Shown: positions 24,893 through 31,298 of the stretch, piece after piece
How positions within the stretch are numbered: the stretch's first letter is position 1
How the letters are laid out: every line of letters begins with the position of its first letter
Assembly (NCBI GenBank): GCA_021739645.1
Contig: JAIPBL010000049.1
Coordinates: forward strand, 1 to 47,124
From: Saprospiraceae bacterium
GTDB taxonomy: Bacteria > Bacteroidota > Bacteroidia > Chitinophagales > Saprospiraceae
Direction: 5' to 3'
DNA length: 47,124 bases
Notes under the pieces: model-generated
Database searches by the model: none
Told to the model about the DNA's origin: nothing
Seen by the model: the letters and a program-made list of their open reading frames with translations, nothing else
Made by a program: the position numbers and the translations under genes

Positions 24893-25747
24893 ATGATTTT
24901 CGAAAAACAAACCATCAACTGCCGCGGCCGATTGCTCGACCTCTCCTCCCCCATCGTCATGGGCATCCTCAACCTCACGCCCGATTCGTTCTTCGACGGC
25001 GGCCAGTACGAAACCCAATCTGCGATGCTCCATCAAGTCGAAAAGATGCTGAACGAGGGAGCTGCCATCCTCGACGTCGGGGGCATATCCAGCAAACCTG
25101 GGGCAGTGTTGATTTCCGAGGAGGAAGAACTTGCACGGGTGCTACCAGCCCTGCAGGTCATCCTTCGTGAATTTCCAGATGCAGTCATTTCGGTGGACAC
25201 TTTTCGGGCAAAGGTAGCCGTCGAAAGCGTTGCAGCCGGAGCCAGCATTGTCAACGATATTTATGCCGGGCGTTTTGAGGAGAATATGTTAGAGACCATT
25301 GCAAAACTTGGTGTGCCATACATCATCATGCACATGCAAGGCGAACCAGCCAACATGCAAAAGGCCCCCGATTACGAAGACGTAACCAAGGAAGTGCTTC
25401 ATTTTTTCATCAAAAAAATGGGTCAACTGAGAGCGTTGGGCGTGAAAGACATCATAATTGACCCCGGTTTTGGATTTGGTAAAACGGTAGCGCACAACTA
25501 TCAACTGTTGAACAACCTGCACGTTTTCCGAATGACGGATTTGCCAATATTGGCGGGCATTTCCCGCAAGTCCATGATTTGTCGGGTGCTGAACGTGCCA
25601 CCAGCCGCTGCCCTAAATGGCACAACGGCGCTTCACATGGTCGCCTTACAGCAGGGTGCTCGCTTGCTTCGGGCACATGACGTGAAGGAAGCGGTGGAGG
25701 TCATCCAGATTTGGAAGCAGTTGGAACAGGTAAAAAATGCAGGTTGA
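24893..25747 (+). CDS. folP: Dihydropteroate synthase
   Basis: 284 residues from the ATG at 24893 (a TTG eight codons earlier is less likely). It joins p-aminobenzoate to 6-hydroxymethyl-7,8-dihydropterin diphosphate, making dihydropteroate for folate synthesis; the enzyme is the target of sulfonamides. Motifs on the TIM barrel include MGILNLTPDSFFDGG, DVGGISSKPG (usual DIGGESTRPG, with K where R is most common), IVNDIYAG, IIDPGFGFGKT and the C-terminal GISRKS. Length is normal. It stands alone; the other folate genes are not in the window. The identification is secure. Confidence 0.96.
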   Translation: MIFEKQTINCRGRLLDLSSPIVMGILNLTPDSFFDGGQYETQSAMLHQVEKMLNEGAAILDVGGISSKPGAVLISEEEELARVLPALQVILREFPDAVISVDTFRAKVAVESVAAGASIVNDIYAGRFEENMLETIAKLGVPYIIMHMQGEPANMQKAPDYEDVTKEVLHFFIKKMGQLRALGVKDIIIDPGFGFGKTVAHNYQLLNNLHVFRMTDLPILAGISRKSMICRVLNVPPAAALNGTTALHMVALQQGARLLRAHDVKEAVEVIQIWKQLEQVKNAG

Positions 25748-25884
25748 ACCGACCTTGAAATGTATGCAAAAGCCTGATTTTCAATTTTTTATCCAAAAAT
25801 AATTTACCATGTTTTGCATAAGTTTAAAAAATAATCTTTGAAAAGTGGAACTTTGCACTCGTTTCAACAAATCAGTAACCAAAA

Positions 25885-27312
25885 TTGGAAGAACAACAAC
25901 TTACCGAGAATATCATCAAAAAGGTAGCGCTCCGTTTTTTTAGGCACTACTACAAGTTCCGGCTTCGGTACGAAGACCAACCCGTTGTTGCCAAGTACGA
26001 CTTGGAAGGCGTCGGTGGTATCGTCGCCGATGGATTTTATTCGTTCAAAAAGCCGGACGGGAAACCCTTCACCGCAACTTTTGAGGCTACCTCAAAAATT
26101 TCCAAGGACGAGGTAATCTTTAGGTCTGACAATCGCATCCTGCTTTGGGATGGATTGGCGGTTACTGGGTTTGTGATGGTACTGCTGGCATTTTTCAACT
26201 ACCAAAATCACTTTCACGCACTCGACAACACCAAGCTGGGAGAGCGAATTGCGCTCTTGGTAATGGCCGGAGCGTTGGTTCTTGGCATTTTTTACCTGAT
26301 TGCACGGAACTTCCGCCGCTATCGCTACATCTACGCAGTCGAGCAGTTCAAAAAATACCATGCCGATGAGCAGTGGGTTGCGCTCGGCTCCGATGTTTTT
26401 GAAGATAAAAACGACAAAAACCTGCGGGAACTCAAGAGCCAATGCGTGTTCAACGGCATTGGCCTGCTGACGGTCGATAAAAACCTTGACCCGAAAATTA
26501 TCATTACACCCAGCCGGCACGACATATTCGCAGGCAAGCGCCAAAGTGTGGATTTTTTATCCCAAAAACAGGTGAAGGACCTCGATAAGAAAGGCAAGAT
26601 TGAATTGTTTCCTAGTCTTTTTGGATTCAGCAAAAAGGACAATTCGGTGCTGCGCCACCAGAAAAATACCCACACCCAAGTAGCGATGGTGATTGGTAGC
26701 ATGGCATTGTTGGCCATCATTTTTACAAAAGAATTAGAAAACCCTGCCTTCCAACTTGTTGAAAAACAGGAGTTTACGGATAATATAGCAAAATCAAAAT
26801 CAAACACACTCAGTGAACCGGAGGCATACCTCCCCGACTCTTCTTCCATGCCCAAGCGTAAAAAGGGCAGGACGAACGAATCCTTTTGGACACTGCAAAA
26901 TGCAAAGGAAACTACGCCTGTACCAGCCGAATCAGCCATCGCTGAAAGTAGCCTTAGGTCGGCAGGTGGGGATGAACTTACGGCCAAAGGTGGAGGTGAA
27001 ATCGTTTACGATTGCTCCCGTTTTTACAATTTTGACGGCAAAAAATTCATCGTAGAGGTGGGAGAACTGAGTGATTACAAGGTCGCAACAGTCACCGTTA
27101 AAGCCATCCGAGGCAAGGGCATCTATGCCGCTGCGCTACTCAAATCTTGTTTTACGGAGGAGAAAAAGGGCTTTCTTGTCTATGCGGGTGAAATTTACAA
27201 TACTGCAGCCGAAGCCAGTAAAGAAATGGATGGCTGGGTAGCAAAAAACAAACTCACCAAAACGGAGGTTCGCAACTGGAAAATCAGGGCGATTGAACCC
27301 GTATTAAAATAA
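25885..27312 (+). CDS. Uncharacterised membrane protein with possible nuclease-like N-terminus and SPOR-like C-terminus
   Basis: 475 residues, read from a TTG codon at 25885; a stop 9 bases upstream and the lack of an in-frame ATG before residue 98 leave no other start. Three membrane helices are predicted at about 85-105, 121-141 and 264-281. I do not recognise the family. Two features can be seen. The N-terminal region has GGIVADG (D49) followed by FTATFEATS (E67), and after the two helices KSQCVFNGIGLLTVD; this order faintly recalls PD-(D/E)XK nucleases of the Mrr type with a membrane insert. Residues about 370-475 (FIVEVGELSDYKVATVTVKA, KGFLVYAGEIYNTAAEASKE) resemble a SPOR domain. Both are weak inferences. 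It is a single gene, ending in a hairpin. Confidence 0.6.
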   Translation: MEEQQLTENIIKKVALRFFRHYYKFRLRYEDQPVVAKYDLEGVGGIVADGFYSFKKPDGKPFTATFEATSKISKDEVIFRSDNRILLWDGLAVTGFVMVLLAFFNYQNHFHALDNTKLGERIALLVMAGALVLGIFYLIARNFRRYRYIYAVEQFKKYHADEQWVALGSDVFEDKNDKNLRELKSQCVFNGIGLLTVDKNLDPKIIITPSRHDIFAGKRQSVDFLSQKQVKDLDKKGKIELFPSLFGFSKKDNSVLRHQKNTHTQVAMVIGSMALLAIIFTKELENPAFQLVEKQEFTDNIAKSKSNTLSEPEAYLPDSSSMPKRKKGRTNESFWTLQNAKETTPVPAESAIAESSLRSAGGDELTAKGGGEIVYDCSRFYNFDGKKFIVEVGELSDYKVATVTVKAIRGKGIYAAALLKSCFTEEKKGFLVYAGEIYNTAAEASKEMDGWVAKNKLTKTEVRNWKIRAIEPVLK

Positions 27313-27339
27313 AAAAGCAAGGTGTATAAACACCTTGCT
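27311..27339. terminator. Hairpin after the membrane protein gene
   Basis: AGCAAGGTGT (27316-27325) and ACACCTTGCT (27330-27339) form a 10-bp stem with a 4-base loop, overlapping the gene's stop region. The plus strand has no U-tract, but the minus strand is followed by six T, so it is stronger as a stop for transcripts from the right. Confidence 0.6.
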
Positions 27340-28158
27340 GAAAAATGAAAAAAGGCTTAAGGTAAGTTCGTAAGCTTCCGCAAACCCAACATGCGGCATG
27401 GGGTCAATATATGTATTTAGGTTTCAAATTCAGTTTTATTCTGGTAAGAATTCATTGAGCGATGCAGTTTTTTGGAGAAAAAAAAGAAAGTTGTTGTTGA
27501 AAATTGCAGGCCGAATGCTTGTCGGGGGGGACTCGACAACCAGGGGTAGCTGCCAGGGGGCGAAGGGGGCAACATACGACCAGACGCAACTCGCAACGAA
27601 CAACTTCCGGGTTATGCATCTTTAACTCAAACTACTGGCCTCCGCCAATAGAACTATGAGGAGGCATCCTGAGGATGCCATTTTATTATGTCAAAGTAAG
27701 CCTAGTTGGCAACCAATTAAGTTACCGTTAAAGCACCTTTACCATCCCAATGAAGTTGTTGAATATATTGTCTCGCTTGCCTATTTATTGCGAGGATAGA
27801 AGTTGGAGAATTATCTCAGGCATTGTCCTTTAGCCTGTATTCTTTTTTGTGAAAGGTTATGTTCAGCAGGACGTATTAAGTAGTACAAAAATGTTACCAA
27901 ATTTTAAATTAAAGGCTTCAAACATGCCAGAATCATTGGGGTTTAGACCATTTGCACTTTTTTGTGTGACACTTAAAAACGACTTATTCTAAAGTCAATT
28001 TTTTTATAAAAAATGAAATCCTTATCTTTTATTGTTTTATGGATATAGCAACAACAAGCCTTATATTAATTCATGGCTATACGTAATAAAATAACAAACA
28101 ATCAACATATTCCTTGAATTCTGTGATTAATAATTTCCGAATCAAGCAGTAAATTTTT
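27340..28158. other. Long AT-rich gene-free region
   Basis: About 820 bases with no credible gene on either strand; a 75-codon frame (27398-27625) has a G7 run and no family character. It contains a hairpin (27663-27679) and a short CTCGC/GCGAG arm pair near 27771-27795. There is no sign of tRNA, rRNA or insertion-sequence ends. It may hold a small RNA or decayed DNA; neither can be shown from the sequence. Confidence 0.45.
27663..27684 (+). terminator. Short hairpin followed by T-rich stretch
   Basis: GGCATCC-TGA-GGATGCC, a perfect 7-bp stem (27663-27679), followed by ATTTT on the plus strand. No gene ends just before it, so it could be the 3' end of an unannotated small transcript. Confidence 0.4.
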
Positions 28159-28677
28159 TCATGTAAAAAACCTACGCAGATAAGCAGCAAGCACTTCCAC
28201 ACCATTTGTTTCGGCTTCCAATACGGTAAATCGAAGGTGGCTTTGCTCATAAAACGGCAATCTTGCGGCAAGTTTTGTCTTGATAAAATCTACCAATTCT
28301 TCATCCAGCAGGTTCGCTATCAATGGTCTTTGCTTCTTTTCCGAAGTTAAACGTTGTGCTAGCAGCGAAACAGAAGCATGGAGGTGGATAGTGATGCCGT
28401 TCTCATTCATCCATGCCATATTTTCAAAATAACAGGGTGCACCACCTCCCGTTGCCACCACGATTTCTACCCTATTGGCAAGGCTTCGGAGGCATTCCGC
28501 TTCGATTTGCCTAAAAGCTGGTTCGCCAAGTTTTTGGAAAATATCAGCAATAGACATTGCCGACCCAGTTTCAACAAGCTCGTCAAGGTCAATGAAAGAG
28601 AAGCCAAGCTGTTCGGCAAGCGCCCTGCCCAAATAGCTTTTCCCTGCCCCCATAAAGCCTATGATGAAAATACGCAT
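28159..28677 (-). CDS. aroK: Shikimate kinase
   Basis: 172 residues from the ATG at 28677; seven extra codons upstream (MFSNHFS) read into the promoter box. It phosphorylates shikimate to shikimate 3-phosphate with ATP, step five of aromatic amino acid synthesis. Visible are the P-loop GFMGAGKS (7-14), DLDELVE (a shikimate-binding Asp), PAFRQIEAECL, the GGGAPC phosphate-binding loop, and the lid arginine in KKQRPLI. Length is normal for the family. It is a single gene, divergent from the DUF1573 gene, with a TAnnTTTG box (28724-28731) on its own strand. Confidence 0.95.
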   Translation of the reverse strand: MRIFIIGFMGAGKSYLGRALAEQLGFSFIDLDELVETGSAMSIADIFQKLGEPAFRQIEAECLRSLANRVEIVVATGGGAPCYFENMAWMNENGITIHLHASVSLLAQRLTSEKKQRPLIANLLDEELVDFIKTKLAARLPFYEQSHLRFTVLEAETNGVEVLAAYLRRFFT

Positions 28678-28723
28678 GGAAAAATGGTTTGAAAACAACG
28701 CCCTCCATCTTGGCTGGCGAATG

Positions 28724-28731
28724 CAAATTTA
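28724..28731 (-). promoter_or_regulatory. Bacteroidota -7 box for the shikimate kinase gene
   Basis: TAAATTTG on the minus strand, a full match to TAnnTTTG. It lies 46 bases upstream of the start codon at 28677. No clear -33 TTG box is found at the expected distance. Confidence 0.5.
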
Positions 28732-28761
28732 GGTGGACTGGACTAAGTTTGACATTTTCTG

Positions 28762-28793
28762 TTGGTCGATTGATGGGGTTAACCGTACATTTG
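28762..28793 (+). promoter_or_regulatory. Bacteroidota promoter for the DUF1573-yajC operon
   Basis: TTG at 28762-28764, then 21 bases, then TACATTTG at 28786-28793, a full match to TAnnTTTG. Transcription would begin near 28800, about 15 bases before the ATG at 28815. This placement supports that ATG over the longer open frame starting at 28689. Confidence 0.6.
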
Positions 28794-28814
28794 CCCACTT
28801 ATTCAATTTTAGCT

Positions 28815-29312
28815 ATGAAAAAAATTATGAACAAAAACATCATCCTTGCTTCGGCGGCGATGGTGGTTACATTTATAGCCTGCCAAACTGAAAGCAGTGC
28901 ACCTGGAAAAAGCGTGGAGACCATACAAACCGAAGGTAAAATCAGTTCTATCATCAGAAGCCCGGTAAGCGCAGATGGCAAAGTGGACTCAACGAACGTG
29001 GCGAAGATGGATTTTGAGCAACCAATCTTTGAGTTTGGGGAAGTGGATGAAGGTGCAGTTGTCAAACACGAGTTTGTGTTTAAAAACAACGGCAAAGTAC
29101 CGCTCGTCATTCAAAATGCTCATTCCACCTGCGGCTGCACAATACCAGATTGGCCAAAGGAAATGATAGCACCTGGTGAAAGTGGTGTGATCAAGGTAGA
29201 ATTCAATACCAAGGGTAAATCTGAATTTCAGGAAAAGCCCGTCATCATCTCGGCCAACACCTACCCTTCCATTACAAAAGTTTTTGTGAGGGGAATCGTT
29301 CACAAACGCTGA
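28815..29312 (+). CDS. DUF1573 lipoprotein
   Basis: 165 residues from the ATG at 28815 (the next ATG, 28827, is also possible). The open frame to 28689 runs through the promoter, so the earlier start is rejected. A lipoprotein signal is visible: MNKNIILASAAMVVTFIAC with Cys-23 as the probable lipidated residue. The mature domain is DUF1573, an immunoglobulin-like fold: PIFEFGEVDEGAVVKHEFVF, the CGC-containing STCGCTIPDWPKEMIAPGES, and VKVEF-like strands (GVIKVEFNTKGKSEF). Its role is unknown; this family is frequent in Bacteroidota and is often found upstream of yajC. It is the first gene of the plus-strand run with YajC, a PAP2 phosphatase and a ZIP transporter. Confidence 0.87.
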   Translation: MKKIMNKNIILASAAMVVTFIACQTESSAPGKSVETIQTEGKISSIIRSPVSADGKVDSTNVAKMDFEQPIFEFGEVDEGAVVKHEFVFKNNGKVPLVIQNAHSTCGCTIPDWPKEMIAPGESGVIKVEFNTKGKSEFQEKPVIISANTYPSITKVFVRGIVHKR

Positions 29313-29387
29313 GCATCCACCATAAAAGGAAATGACGAGCAATTCAATAAAACTCAATAGCAACTAACACTAATCAAGTTCAATAAA

Positions 29388-29732
29388 ATGCAAACACTTA
29401 TTTTTCTGCAAGCACCGGGGGGCAATGCCGGCATGATTCAAATGCTGTTTTTTGCTGCCATCATTCTGGTTTTTTGGCTTTTCATCATCCGGCCACAAAC
29501 AAAGCGTCAGAAAGAACAGAACGCTTTTGGCAGTAGCCTCGAAAAAGGAATGGATGTGGTCACTGCCAGCGGCATTCTTGGCCGAATCAACAAGATTGAG
29601 GGAGAAATCGTGACACTTGAAGTTGGCTCAAAATCCTATATCCGCTTGACCAAGTCGGCCATTTCCAAGGATATTACCGAGCAGGTTTACGGAAAGGATG
29701 GCAAGAAAGGCCCCGTGGAAACGACCGATTAG
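29388..29732 (+). CDS. yajC: Preprotein translocase subunit YajC
   Basis: 114-residue inner-membrane protein that belongs to the SecDF-YajC complex and helps Sec-dependent export. A single membrane helix is at about 16-35 (MIQMLFFAAIILVFWLFIIR), followed by the conserved RPQTKRQKEQ, the loop LEKGMDVVTASGILGRINKIEG, and an acidic/Lys-rich tail. Size and topology are standard. It lies 75 bases after the DUF1573 gene and 23 bases before the PAP2 gene, so all are probably one transcript. No secD or secF is in the window. Confidence 0.94.
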   Translation: MQTLIFLQAPGGNAGMIQMLFFAAIILVFWLFIIRPQTKRQKEQNAFGSSLEKGMDVVTASGILGRINKIEGEIVTLEVGSKSYIRLTKSAISKDITEQVYGKDGKKGPVETTD

Positions 29733-29755
29733 TCACCCCGTAACTTAGGCTGGAG

Positions 29756-30331
29756 ATGACCGATCTGCTTCATTTCGACGAAACCCTATTCCATTTGGTC
29801 AACTCAGGTTGCCAAAACAGGTTTTTCGATTGGCTGATGCCCTTGCTTCGCGACAAGTACATGTGGGTGCCGCTTTACGTATTCATCGCAAGCTTTTTAC
29901 TCATCAACTTCAAGCAAAAAGGGCTCTTCATCCTCCTTGGCCTAGTGCTCACCGCTGGCATTGCCGACAGCACCAGCAGCCATTTGCTAAAAAAGAACAT
30001 GCAGCGGCTTCGCCCCTGCAAAGTTTTGGAGCCTAGCAAGGATATGCACCTACTAGTACCTTGTGGTAGTGGATTTAGTTTTCCTTCTTCTCATGCTACC
30101 AACCATTTCGCCATCGCCACTTTTCTGTTGTTGATTTTGGGTAAAATTTTCCGCTGGATAAAAATACCTTTGATACTTTGGGCAGGTTCAATTTCATTTG
30201 CACAAGTTTATGTGGGCGTGCATTACCCGCTCGATGTGGTAGCTGGGGCATTGCTAGGGGTGCTAGTTGGTTGGGGGGTATCCATTTTGCTGAGCCATTT
30301 GCCAATCAACTTGAGACTAGAAAGCACATAA
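29756..30331 (+). CDS. PAP2-family membrane phosphatase
   Basis: 191-residue integral membrane phosphatase of the type-2 phosphatidic acid phosphatase family; relatives dephosphorylate undecaprenyl diphosphate or lipid phosphates. All three motif regions are present: KKNMQRLRP (KX6RP), PSSHATNHF (PSGH-like, catalytic His) and QVYVGVHYPLD (SRX5HX3D-like, nucleophile His). The Arg of the third motif is replaced by Gln, a substitution I believe also occurs in relatives from this phylum. About five hydrophobic helices are seen. It sits 23 bases after yajC. A role in recycling undecaprenyl-PP carrier lipid is plausible but not shown. Confidence 0.86.
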   Translation: MTDLLHFDETLFHLVNSGCQNRFFDWLMPLLRDKYMWVPLYVFIASFLLINFKQKGLFILLGLVLTAGIADSTSSHLLKKNMQRLRPCKVLEPSKDMHLLVPCGSGFSFPSSHATNHFAIATFLLLILGKIFRWIKIPLILWAGSISFAQVYVGVHYPLDVVAGALLGVLVGWGVSILLSHLPINLRLEST

Positions 30332-30366
30332 CCAACTAAAAATCAAACGCTTACGCAAAATTATCA

Positions 30367-31104
30367 ATGCATTTTTGGGAATACATACTCTTGTTTGGTA
30401 GCGTCTTTCTAGGTGGAGGGGCAGGTTTCCTTTTTCCGAAGGAACGAAAGGGCTTGCTCCAAATCGTGCTGTCGTTCAGTGGCGCTTACATATTGGGCAT
30501 CGCTGTTCTGCACCTGATGCCTTGGGCTTTTGGCAGTGGGGACAGCCAAGCTGGGTTGTTTGTTTTGCTGGGTTTTTTCGTGCAGATTCTTTTGGAACAG
30601 CTTTCGGCAGGTGTTGAACACGGCCATATTCATGCACCACACCACCTCTCCGCAGGGTTTGTATTCTCGGTAATGTTCGGACTTTGCGTACATGCTTTTG
30701 TGGAAGGCATTCCGCTGAGCTATTACGGTGATATGCACGAAGTACAACACGGTGGGCATACGCACACCCAGAACCACTTGCTCTACGGCATCATCCTCCA
30801 CCATATCCCAGCAGCTTTCGCACTTGTTTTTCTACTGATAATCAGCAAGTTACGGCGGTCTTGGATTTGGCTCTGCCTGTTTTTGTTCTCAGCCATGTCG
30901 CCGTTTGGTGCTTGGCTAGCTGGCATGTTTACACTTCCAGAAGTGGTGCAGGTGAAAATAATTGCCTTCGTGATTGGTTCATTGCTTCACATCTCCACGG
31001 TGATTTTGTTCGAAATGGACAGTCAAAGCCACCATTTCATTTCTTGGCAAAAACTATTGGCTATCAGTGCTGGGCTTGGCATTGCGGTGCTTACTATTCT
31101 TTAG
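30367..31104 (+). CDS. ZIP-family metal transporter
   Basis: 245 residues with about eight hydrophobic helices. It is predicted to import divalent metals such as zinc across the inner membrane. The metal-site signatures are in place: HAFVEGIPLSYYG (helix 4, HxxxEG) and LYGIILHHIPAAFALVF (helix 5, HHxPAA). A His-rich loop between them (HEVQHGGHTHTQNH) is typical for metal gathering, and another is VEHGHIHAPHH. It follows the PAP2 gene by 35 bases and closes the plus-strand run. Substrate choice among Zn, Fe and Mn cannot be decided. Confidence in the family is high. Confidence 0.9.
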   Translation: MHFWEYILLFGSVFLGGGAGFLFPKERKGLLQIVLSFSGAYILGIAVLHLMPWAFGSGDSQAGLFVLLGFFVQILLEQLSAGVEHGHIHAPHHLSAGFVFSVMFGLCVHAFVEGIPLSYYGDMHEVQHGGHTHTQNHLLYGIILHHIPAAFALVFLLIISKLRRSWIWLCLFLFSAMSPFGAWLAGMFTLPEVVQVKIIAFVIGSLLHISTVILFEMDSQSHHFISWQKLLAISAGLGIAVLTIL

Positions 31105-31298
31105 TGCTTCTCTCCCAAATGTTACCCTAAAAATTCATTTATGACCTGTCGTACAGATTACATTCTAAACTGAGATGGTTTACTATCTTCGTTGCGCTTT
31201 ACATACAGATTAAATGAAACACAGCGATTCTTAAAAAATAGCTATTTTGGCGTCAGTTATTTACCGTGACACTAACAACTGCGCTCAAACTGTTTGGT

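Noticed and set aside
27551-27573. Segment CCAGGGGGCGAAGGGGGCAA resembling the SRP RNA tip
   Set aside because: The two sides of the supposed hairpin are both G-rich and cannot pair, and the rest of an SRP RNA is absent.
28689-28814. 42-codon upstream extension of the DUF1573 protein
   Set aside because: It spans a full-match promoter box and would hide the lipoprotein signal; the ATG at 28815 is better.
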